Below, in pieces: positions 1 to 5,271 of a stretch of 5,692 nt of DNA; positions within the stretch are counted from its first letter, which is position 1, and each line of letters opens with the position of its first letter. The position numbers and the translations under genes are program-made. The notes beneath the pieces were generated by a model. It saw nothing but the letters and a program-made list of their open reading frames with translations, was not told where the DNA came from and did not search any database. The DNA comes from an uncultured Bacilli bacterium (GTDB lineage: Bacteria; Bacillota_I; Bacilli_A; RF39; UBA660). The stretch covers positions 1 to 5,692 of the forward strand of contig CALVHJ010000082.1 in NCBI GenBank assembly GCA_944327425.1, in the 5' to 3' direction.

Positions 1-45
1 AAAGTTAGAAAAAGAATGTATAATAAAAATATATTCTTAAACTTT
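1..45. repeat. Imperfect inverted repeat at the left edge
   Basis: Two nested pairs of arms face each other: AAAGTT (1-6) with AACTTT (40-45), and AAGAAT (12-17) with ATTCTT (33-38), around an AT-only centre. A TATAAT at 19-24 inside it could be a -10 element for the transposase remnant that follows. The structure could be a terminator of a gene lying left of the window, part of an IS end, or chance in AT-rich DNA. There is no T-run long enough to call a terminator with confidence. Confidence 0.3.
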
Positions 46-64
46 GAAAGGAGCCATTTTTTTA

Positions 65-337
65 ATGAAGAAAACTTTAGAAGAAAAACTTAAAATGTGC
101 AAAGAACATGTGGAAGAAGGAAAATCACTTTCTCATGTATGTGAATTACACGAATACAAAAATGTAGATGAATTAAAATATGCAGTAAATCTATATAAAA
201 GATATGGAGAAAAACCATTTTTAAATAGAGAACAAAACGTTTATAGAAGAGACACTAAATTACTTGCAATAAGTAGAATAAAAAATGGAGAATCATTAAA
301 TAATTTAGGCTTTTTACACTCTCCCTCTTCTCTCTGA
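65..337 (+). pseudogene. Truncated IS3-family transposase OrfA (helix-turn-helix part)
   Basis: OrfA of IS3-type elements is the DNA-binding half of a transposase that is normally completed by frameshifting into OrfB, the DDE integrase part. The visible 90 residues hold two helix-turn-helix-like units typical of these proteins: residues about 5-48 (EEKLKMCKEHVEEGKSL, ending in VNLYKRYGEKPF) and about 60-83 (YRRDTKLLAISRIKNGESLN). The chosen ATG has AAAGGAG at 47-53; a longer reading from a TTG at 44 would put the start codon before that ribosome site. The frame ends in TGA right after a run of 17 pyrimidines (319-335), where similarity to OrfA seems to stop. The second unit is incomplete, no OrfB follows and the operon on the other strand begins 15 bases later, so this is a decayed remnant. 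The family call rests on motif recognition only. Confidence 0.6.
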
Positions 338-352
338 ATTTTGGATTAAAGT

Positions 353-1504
353 TTATTTTTTTCTAACTAATTTCTTTTGATACATAATTTCCGGTAATTG
401 TCTTCCAAACATAGCAACATTTTTCAATTGTTCTGGATTTTTACTCATCATAATACTGCCATGTCCAATTAGATTCATTAAATAAAAATCTCTATAATAA
501 TCATTATCGTAATATATTTCTAATAATTTGGCGATTTCATCTACTTCTTCAATCGCACCACAAGGTAATGCTTTCTCTGTGTATGGTGCACCATCAATAT
601 AGCAATGAGAATGTATCATATAATTTATATTAGGTAATTTTTCATACATTCTAACTTGTATCGGTGTATCAACTGATGGCTTGTTTTCACCACAATAATA
701 TATTTTACCATTTTCTAAATATACTGGAACAAATTCTTCAATTCCAATAAATTCTTTATTTACATTTCTTTTGCTAACAAAAATATATTTACCATCTCTA
801 AAAGATGGAAAACCTTTAGGACATCTAAATGAGGCGTTTCCTAAAAATCTTTTAACATCTTTTGTTTGAAATGCTGCTTCAACAAATTTTGTTGCATAAT
901 CTCTTACAATATTAAAAAACTCTTTTTTTATTGGAATAGTTGGATTATCTGTTGATTTATATATTTCTTCTTTAAACATATTGAAAAACCATGCTAATAC
1001 ACCAATATTTTCTTCTGATGAAACAGTGGACTCACGAGTAAGACTTTTTATAAAATTTAATCGATCTAGTAATTCTTCAGAACAATTCTTAATATCTGTT
1101 CCTTCATACCATACATTGCCAAGTGGATCAAATAGTTTCATACTATATAAATTATCATTTTTACTAAATTCTATTGTTAAATTAGATTTTAATGCAAAGG
1201 ATCTTTGAAGTAAATCTTGAAAAGAATATTTATTATCTACATTTCTTTTTGATGAAACAAGCATTGTTTTATAATTAACATCTTTAACATTTCTAATTTT
1301 GGGTAATTCATTAGGAATATTAGCCCACCATATAACAACATCATAATTAATGCAAGATTCTAGTATTTTATTTAAATTATTATAATCTCCACCGTTATAA
1401 ACTGTTACATTGGGTAAATACTTTGCAAATTCATTTACTATTTTAGATTCTTTACCTCCATTTAAATTCCAATTTCCACCTACAAATAAAATTTTATTTT
1501 CCAT
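353..1504 (-). CDS. Class II aldolase/adducin-domain protein with an unassigned N-terminal domain
   Basis: This 383-residue protein has two parts. Residues about 205-375 match the class II aldolase/adducin fold (fuculose- and ribulose-phosphate aldolase/epimerase, MtnB dehydratase): GNASFR (222-227) fits the phosphate-binding GN-S-R loop, PSVDTP (276-281) sits where the family has its acidic catalytic residue, HSH (298-300) supplies two metal ligands, and GHG (347-349) supplies the third. The metal triad is therefore intact and an active enzyme is likely, though the substrate cannot be read from the sequence. Residues 1 to about 190 begin with a beta strand and glycine turn (ILFVGGNWNLNGGK) and a second hydrophobic strand (YDVVIWWANIP, 54-64), suggesting an alpha/beta nucleotide- or sugar-binding domain that I do not recognise. 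Usual family members are about 200-230 residues, so this is a fusion. The ATG has AAGGAG about 8 bases upstream and overlaps the end of coaB by 11 bases, implying translational coupling. No clear terminator is visible downstream. Confidence 0.85.
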   Translation of the reverse strand: MENKILFVGGNWNLNGGKESKIVNEFAKYLPNVTVYNGGDYNNLNKILESCINYDVVIWWANIPNELPKIRNVKDVNYKTMLVSSKRNVDNKYSFQDLLQRSFALKSNLTIEFSKNDNLYSMKLFDPLGNVWYEGTDIKNCSEELLDRLNFIKSLTRESTVSSEENIGVLAWFFNMFKEEIYKSTDNPTIPIKKEFFNIVRDYATKFVEAAFQTKDVKRFLGNASFRCPKGFPSFRDGKYIFVSKRNVNKEFIGIEEFVPVYLENGKIYYCGENKPSVDTPIQVRMYEKLPNINYMIHSHCYIDGAPYTEKALPCGAIEEVDEIAKLLEIYYDNDYYRDFYLMNLIGHGSIMMSKNPEQLKNVAMFGRQLPEIMYQKKLVRKK

Positions 1505-2213
1505 AATTAATTCTCCTTACCAATTTTTTAGCTATATCATCTTTACCGTGTGCTTCTTCTATTTCATTGTTTCTATCAATAATATAACCTATATGTTCTC
1601 CATTTCTAATAGTAGCTAAATCATTAGCAACAACTAAATCACATTTATTTTTATTTCTTAATCTTTTTGCTACCTCTATTAATTTTTCTTTTGACACACC
1701 ATCTAACAATTTAAAGCCTACTAAGTATGTTGATGGACTTAAATTTTTAATGCTAGATATTATTTTAGGAGTTGGCTTCAATACTATTACTAGATTATCT
1801 TCATACGAAGATAATTTGTTTCCACAAATAACTTCAATATTTTTAAATGCTTCATCAATATCATCGTGTTCTTTGATACTTTCCTTCATTCTTTCAATTG
1901 TCGTTACATAATCAGTCATATAATCAGATACAGCCATAGAATGAACAAAGTAATCTATATTTTCATTTACAAGCAAACCTTCAATAGTATTTTTTAAATC
2001 TATAGTTCCATCTATTTCTATAATTTGGATTCTATTATCAGTTGGTCTTAATGAATTTTTTGAACATACATAGTAAATCATTATATCATTATTCTCCTTT
2101 AATAAATGATTTGCAATAGTCATTCCTAACTTACCACTAGATGAATTTGTAATTTTTCTTACATTATCAATTCTTTCACTTGTTCCACCAGCGGTTATAA
2201 TTATTTTCTTCAT
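1494..2213 (-). CDS. coaB: Phosphopantothenate-cysteine ligase, stand-alone CoaB
   Basis: CoaB activates 4'-phosphopantothenate with a nucleotide triphosphate (CTP in most bacteria) and joins it to cysteine, giving phosphopantothenoylcysteine for coenzyme A synthesis in the cytosol. The 239 residues carry the family signatures in order: TAGGTSERID (7-16) at the nucleotide-binding N-terminus, ITNSSSGKLG (21-30), HSMAVSDY (91-98), KLSSYEDNLVIVLKPTPKI (133-151) containing the mobile lysine-rich segment, LVGFKLLDG (164-172) and CDLVVANDL (191-199) with the conserved asparagine. The length fits the separate streptococcal-type CoaB rather than the fused CoaBC of most bacteria. The start follows the coaC stop by one base and has AAAGGAG about 9 bases upstream. 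It overlaps the aldolase-domain gene by 11 bases. All key motifs are present, so the enzyme is expected to be functional. Confidence 0.93.
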   Translation of the reverse strand: MKKIIITAGGTSERIDNVRKITNSSSGKLGMTIANHLLKENNDIMIYYVCSKNSLRPTDNRIQIIEIDGTIDLKNTIEGLLVNENIDYFVHSMAVSDYMTDYVTTIERMKESIKEHDDIDEAFKNIEVICGNKLSSYEDNLVIVLKPTPKIISSIKNLSPSTYLVGFKLLDGVSKEKLIEVAKRLRNKNKCDLVVANDLATIRNGEHIGYIIDRNNEIEEAHGKDDIAKKLVRRINYGK

Positions 2214-2214
2214 C

Positions 2215-2766
2215 CTATTTTTTCTCCTTTACCAAAACCTTAATATAGTCAATTATTTCTTCGCTTTTAGGAAGTTTACCTTTAGCTTCATATCCACAAG
2301 CAAGGTGACCAATTGAAGGTTCAATAATTCTATAACCATAAGATCTTAATTTTTCTAAATTATTTTGAATAATAGGGTTTTCATACATTCCATTATTCAT
2401 AGCAGGTGCAAATATTACTGGTGCTTGTGTTGCCATAATTGTTGTAGATAACATATCATCTGCAATTCCATTTGCAACTTTTCCAATTATATTTGCAGTT
2501 GCAGGTACGATTAAGAATAAGTCTGCTTTTTTTGCCAAACTAATATGTTTTACATCAATATAATCTGGTCTTTCAAACATATCAGTTATTACTTTATTAC
2601 CAGATAAAGTTTCAAATGTTAATGGGGTAATAAATTCGCAGGCATTCTTTGTCATAATTACATCAACATTAGCTCCCTCGCTTTTTAAATAACTAACTAT
2701 ACCACAAGTCTTATAAGCAGCAATTCCACCAGTTATTCCAATAACAACATTTAAATCTTTAAACAT
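2215..2766 (-). CDS. coaC: Phosphopantothenoylcysteine decarboxylase, stand-alone CoaC
   Basis: CoaC is a flavin (FMN) enzyme of the HFCD family that oxidatively decarboxylates the cysteine of phosphopantothenoylcysteine to give 4'-phosphopantetheine, the step after CoaB. In the 183 residues one sees the flavin-binding start GITGGIAAYK (10-19), the catalytic histidine in VKHISLAKKAD (His74), the VPATANIIGKVANGIADD stretch (87-104), the substrate-binding PAMNNGMY (121-128, with Asn124), and the flap ACGYEAKGKLP (156-166) with the conserved cysteine at 157. The usual tryptophan ending the PxMNxxMW motif is tyrosine here, a mild variation. It is the first gene of the operon. GAAAGGAAGG precedes the ATG, and the stop lies one base before the coaB start. 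The separation from coaB resembles streptococci. The divergent LysR gene suggests transcriptional control. Confidence 0.94.
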   Translation of the reverse strand: MFKDLNVVIGITGGIAAYKTCGIVSYLKSEGANVDVIMTKNACEFITPLTFETLSGNKVITDMFERPDYIDVKHISLAKKADLFLIVPATANIIGKVANGIADDMLSTTIMATQAPVIFAPAMNNGMYENPIIQNNLEKLRSYGYRIIEPSIGHLACGYEAKGKLPKSEEIIDYIKVLVKEKK

Positions 2767-2787
2767 ATTATCCTTCCTTTCATTTTT

Positions 2788-2816
2788 ATTTTATTGCCAA
2801 TATATTGATAAGTAAA
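2788..2816 (-). promoter_or_regulatory. Putative sigma-A promoter of the coaC-coaB-aldolase operon
   Basis: Read on the minus strand, TTTACT (2811-2816) and TAAAAT (2788-2793) are separated by exactly 17 bases, a reasonable match to the housekeeping consensus. Transcription would start near 2781, leaving a leader of only about 15 bases that carries the ribosome site. The -35 box touches the -35 box of the divergent lysR promoter. Confidence 0.5.
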
Positions 2817-2823
2817 ATATATT
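2799..2823. promoter_or_regulatory. Candidate LysR operator (dyad with a T-N11-A box)
   Basis: Two perfect 8-base arms, AATATATT at 2799-2806 and AATATATT at 2816-2823, flank a 9-base centre. Each arm is itself palindromic, so they read as inverted and as direct repeats. Position T2805 and A2817 give a T-N11-A box sharing the same centre of symmetry (2811), the layout known for LysR-family sites. It overlaps the -35 elements of both divergent promoters, so one bound regulator could act on both genes. The arms are pure A/T, so chance is a real alternative. Confidence 0.4.
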
Positions 2824-2834
2824 TATGTTATAAT
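2805..2834 (+). promoter_or_regulatory. Putative sigma-A promoter of the lysR-type gene
   Basis: TTGATA (2805-2810) and a perfect TATAAT (2829-2834) are 18 bases apart, and TG at 2826-2827 makes it an extended -10. Transcription would begin near 2841, almost exactly at the AAGGAG ribosome site (2841-2846), so the leader would be about 14 bases. Confidence 0.65.
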
Positions 2835-2854
2835 GTCTATAAGGAGAACTTATA

Positions 2855-3727
2855 ATGAATGTAGATTTAGAATTATATAGAGTTTTTTATACTGTTGCAA
2901 AACATAAGCACATGACTAAAGCTAGTGAAGAATTACATACATCTCAACCGGCTATTTCTCAATCAATTAAAAAGTTAGAGGCTCAATTAGGTGGAACTTT
3001 ATTTTTAAGAAGTAATAAAGGTATGGAACTTACTGAAGAAGGCAAAATGTTTTATGAATATATTAAAGGTGCTTTAGAACTTATTAATAATGCTGAAAAT
3101 GAATTTACTTCATTTAAGGATTTATCTAAAGGTGAAATTAAGATTGGATGTTCTACCACTTTAACAAAATTAGTTTTAATGAATGCTTTAAAAGATTTTC
3201 ATCTTGATTATCCTAATATAAATATTAACATTACAAATGACTTAACTAGTAATTTAATAAACGATTTAAAATTAGGAAAACTGGATTTTGTTATATTTAA
3301 TGAAAGTAATATTAAAGAAACAAACCTTAACCTAGAAAAGATAAAAGAACTGAAGCAAGGCTTTATATATAATCCTGAATTCTTTGATGATAATGTTAAT
3401 AGTTTTGAAAATTTAAATAATATTCCTCTTATTTTGCAAAAAGAAGAATCTAATAGTAGAAAACTATTAGATTATATTGCACTACAAAATAATGTTAAAT
3501 TAATTCCTAAAATGGAAGTTGTTAGTCAAGAATTAATTACAGAATTTACTAATATTGGTTTAGGAATTGGATTTGCAATAATAGCTTTAGCAAAAAGAAA
3601 TTACAAAAACTTAAAAGAATTAAATATTAATAAAAAAATACCAAATATAAATATATATTTGGCAACTAATAAATCTATTTCACTAACTTTTGCTAGTAAA
3701 ATGTTTATTAAGTATTTAAAAAAATAA
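2855..3727 (+). CDS. LysR-family transcriptional regulator
   Basis: LysR-type proteins are tetrameric DNA-binding regulators that usually control a divergent operon in response to a small effector. The 290 residues have the standard order and length. The N-terminal winged helix-turn-helix spans residues 1-60, with the recognition region MTKASEELHTSQPAISQSI (20-38) and the wing LFLRSNKGMELTEEGK (49-64). A linker helix covers about 65-90. The effector-binding domain runs from GEIKIGCS (93) to the C-terminus. The ATG has AAGGAG 8 bases upstream and a strong extended -10 promoter. The gene is divergent from coaC with 88 bases between starts, and a symmetric box lies over both promoters, so it most likely regulates the coaC-coaB-aldolase operon and itself. 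The effector cannot be deduced; a pantothenate- or cysteine-related compound would be a guess. No convincing terminator follows. Confidence 0.93.
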   Translation: MNVDLELYRVFYTVAKHKHMTKASEELHTSQPAISQSIKKLEAQLGGTLFLRSNKGMELTEEGKMFYEYIKGALELINNAENEFTSFKDLSKGEIKIGCSTTLTKLVLMNALKDFHLDYPNININITNDLTSNLINDLKLGKLDFVIFNESNIKETNLNLEKIKELKQGFIYNPEFFDDNVNSFENLNNIPLILQKEESNSRKLLDYIALQNNVKLIPKMEVVSQELITEFTNIGLGIGFAIIALAKRNYKNLKELNINKKIPNINIYLATNKSISLTFASKMFIKYLKK

Positions 3728-3815
3728 ATTATATGGTATTATTCTAGTGATTAGTTGTTTATCAACTTTAACTATTAAAAATTTTAAATAACCTTTGTTA
3801 TAGCTCCAAAGGGAA

Positions 3816-3920
3816 ATGAAGTGGTTTTATGTATCAAAAACTAGAGCTAATGATATTTTAAATAAAATGATAACTGATAATATTTTAATTCAAAACGGTA
3901 CTGGCAAAAACACCTATTGA
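3816..3920 (+). pseudogene. Possible winged-helix domain remnant
   Basis: A 34-codon frame reads as a recognition helix and wing: SKTRANDILNKMITDNILIQ followed by NGTGKNTY. This pattern (helix, then 'gIL...G.GknT.Y') is common at the C-terminal winged helix of several Firmicute DNA-binding proteins, including Fic-type and AlbA_2-type ATP-binding proteins. The frame is closed upstream by TAG at 3801-3803, the ATG has only GGG two bases before it, and the frame ends in TGA exactly where the wing ends. It is too short for a complete domain. I read it as a C-terminal fragment of a lost gene. The parent family is inferred from memory of motifs, so this is weak. Confidence 0.35.
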
Positions 3921-3937
3921 GTAAAAAGTTGTAGATA

Positions 3938-4014
3938 ACTATGATAGGAAAATAGTCTGAACCGAAAAGTAAGAGCTTTCGATAAATATCAATTCTATAA
4001 GGGCTTGATTTTTT
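3938..4014 (+). ncRNA. Possible structured RNA or decayed mobile intron piece
   Basis: Three small stems follow each other: ACTAT/ATAGT (3938-3942 with 3952-3956, loop GATAGGAAA); CGAAA-a-G/CTTTCG (3963-3969 with 3976-3981, one bulged A); and ATCAA/TTGAT (3988-3992 with 4005-4009) running into six T (4009-4014). The word series GATAGGAAA, GTCTGAACC, CGAAAAG is reminiscent of domain I of bacterial group II introns, but no domain V and no intron-encoded protein are present. A small terminated RNA, an intron scar and chance all remain possible. The stems are short and AT-rich. Confidence 0.2.
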
Positions 4015-4043
4015 ATGCAATGACACTAGTTTGTACTGGTTCT

Positions 4044-4075
4044 AAAAAACATAAATGCCAAAAAAGGCTATTTAT
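4044..4075 (-). terminator. Intrinsic terminator of the 315-residue hypothetical gene
   Basis: On the minus strand, ATAAAT-a-GCC pairs with GGC-ATTTAT (nine pairs, one bulged A, loop of six T), followed one base later by six T (4044-4049 on the plus strand). The bulged base and the base beside it belong to the TAG stop codon (4068-4070), so the hairpin starts within the last codons of the gene. Confidence 0.65.
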
Positions 4076-5015
4076 TTCTTTTTAAAGTTTTTGATCTATT
4101 CGCTGTAATTACAATATTTCTTTTTATAACGTCATCTATTAATGCAATATATTTATCTAAATTTTGGATAATATATTTTTTATCTGCTAAATTGGCAATA
4201 TGTTTTTCACCATAATGTTCCCCAAATGTAGAGTCAGTTAAATTATATTCCACTCTAGTCAAATCTGATTCATTATGTTTTTCGAATGCAATTACTTCAC
4301 CATTTTTATCAAAATAATGATAAACATTAATTTCAAAAGGCTTCTCTGTAGGAATGTGTAATTTTATTACAAAACCATCTAATTTTCTTATAGTAGATAG
4401 TATAATGCCACTTTCTTTATCTACAAGCGAAAACCAATTATCATGACAATAACCATAACCTCTAGTAATAAATATTGAATAATCAACATCTAAATTATTA
4501 TTAGCAAATGGATTTACAACATTATCAAAACTTTCTATTTTTTTTCTTAATTTAAAATCTAAATATGTTTTAGAACTGAATATTGTTTTAAAATAATCTT
4601 TTCTATTTTCTCTTTCCAACATCCAGTCATAAACACTTATATTTGGCTGAACTTCATGTAATATTTTAGAATAAATCAAATTTAAGGTTTGATCTAAATC
4701 AAGATATAACTTTTGAGATTTATAATATTCTTGGGATTCTAATATAAATGCAACAAGACCTTCTATTGTATCAATATGATATTTATATACATCATTACCT
4801 GGAAATTCAGATTCATGATTACCATTAACTCTTATTTTATATATATCATTATCATATTTTTTTCTTATCAATAAAGCTAATTCATAAGGGATCTTATCAT
4901 TAACTATTGTAAAATATCTTCCATCATGATAATAGTTACATCCATTTATTTTATAATTATCACTTTTTTCAAAGCCAAAGCATTCCATTACTTTATCTAA
5001 TTCAAATTTATTCAT
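4068..5015 (-). CDS. Hypothetical protein of 315 residues, family not recognised
   Basis: I do not recognise this protein. It looks soluble: no signal peptide, membrane segment or coiled coil is visible. It is rich in Tyr, Asp, Asn, Lys and Ile. Residues about 25-95 form a compact region with alternating strands and helices (CNYYHDGRYFTIVND, YELALLIRKKYD, then IYKIRVNG at 58-65 and YHIDTIEGLVAFILES at 79-94). Residues about 180-240 look strand-rich (YSIFITRGYGYCHDNWFSLV, FVIKLHIP, FEINVYHYF). The last 15 residues are basic and lack acidic residues (NRSKTLKRNK). No catalytic signature is clear. The ATG has TTGGAG about 10 bases upstream and a TATAAT 28 bases upstream, and the gene has its own terminator, so it appears monocistronic. 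Composition matches the neighbours. Its position beside a decayed stretch leaves an accessory or mobile origin possible but unproven. Confidence 0.78.
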   Translation of the reverse strand: MNKFELDKVMECFGFEKSDNYKINGCNYYHDGRYFTIVNDKIPYELALLIRKKYDNDIYKIRVNGNHESEFPGNDVYKYHIDTIEGLVAFILESQEYYKSQKLYLDLDQTLNLIYSKILHEVQPNISVYDWMLERENRKDYFKTIFSSKTYLDFKLRKKIESFDNVVNPFANNNLDVDYSIFITRGYGYCHDNWFSLVDKESGIILSTIRKLDGFVIKLHIPTEKPFEINVYHYFDKNGEVIAFEKHNESDLTRVEYNLTDSTFGEHYGEKHIANLADKKYIIQNLDKYIALIDDVIKRNIVITANRSKTLKRNK

Positions 5016-5043
5016 AGAATATTACTCCAATCTTCTTAAAATA

Positions 5044-5049
5044 ATTATA
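5044..5049 (-). promoter_or_regulatory. Putative -10 element for the hypothetical gene
   Basis: On the minus strand a perfect TATAAT lies 28 bases before the ATG, placing the transcript start near 5037 and leaving room for the GGAG ribosome site. No good -35 is found 16-18 bases further upstream, so the promoter may be weak or depend on an activator. Confidence 0.4.
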
Positions 5050-5213
5050 CTATATTTAAAAAATTGCCTAGAAAATTTCGAATGAGAATTGATTTTTTAA
5101 ACTATGGCAAATCATATTTTTCTTTTAACTAATAAGCATTTTGTTTTTCAGTGTTATCTAAAGCCAAGGTTTAATCAGTCAAAAATAGCCAATTTTTATC
5201 CTATTTAGGGCAT

Positions 5214-5240
5214 AAAAAAAGTTTATTATTTTTAATAAAC
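5214..5240 (-). terminator. Intrinsic terminator of the flavodoxin-domain gene
   Basis: A perfect 8-base stem GTTTATTA/TAATAAAC (5221-5228 with 5233-5240) with a four-base loop is followed on the minus strand by seven T (plus-strand A 5214-5220). It begins 31 bases after the stop codon of the flavodoxin-domain gene and separates it from the hypothetical gene. The stem is AT-rich, with one G-C pair. Confidence 0.75.
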
Positions 5241-5271
5241 CTATCTACTAAATAAATTTCTTATTTATCTT

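Larger units (their letters stand above)
3728..4043. other. Gene-poor stretch between lysR and the hypothetical gene
   Basis: No intact gene is supported here. It holds a weak hairpin AGTTG-TTTAT-CAACT (3753-3767) that lacks a T-run, a winged-helix-like coding remnant (3816-3920), a series of small hairpins ending in a T-run (3938-4014), and another hairpin ACTAGT-TTGT-ACTGGT (six pairs, one G-U) just before 4041. A frame open from about 3946 to 4079 on the plus strand has no good start or ribosome site and overlaps the end of the converging gene. Base composition is less extreme than in the spacers next to the other genes, consistent with decayed coding or structured RNA sequence. Confidence 0.5.

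Noticed and set aside
44..64. Upstream TTG start extending the OrfA remnant by seven residues
   Set aside because: The TTG lies before the AAAGGAG site at 47-53, which serves the ATG at 65 instead.
981..1208. Plus-strand open frame inside the aldolase-domain gene
   Set aside because: It is antisense to a gene with strong motifs, has no ribosome site, and its product resembles no protein. It is a shadow frame.
1444..1480. Walker A-like phosphate loop in GGNWNLNGGKES of the aldolase fusion
   Set aside because: The spacing does not fit GxxxxGK[ST]: the position six before the lysine is tryptophan and the Ser is one residue too far.
1410..1619. Plus-strand open frame across the coaB/aldolase overlap
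   Set aside because: It is antisense to two genes with clear motifs and ribosome sites, and its hydrophobic reading follows from the AT-rich complement.
3728..4043. Riboswitch, tracrRNA or CRISPR element
   Set aside because: There is no regularly spaced direct repeat, no match to a riboswitch core that I know, and the downstream gene is on the opposite strand.
5104..5208. 34-codon plus-strand frame in the spacer
   Set aside because: It has no ribosome site, a stop codon lies immediately upstream, and the product is not recognisable.
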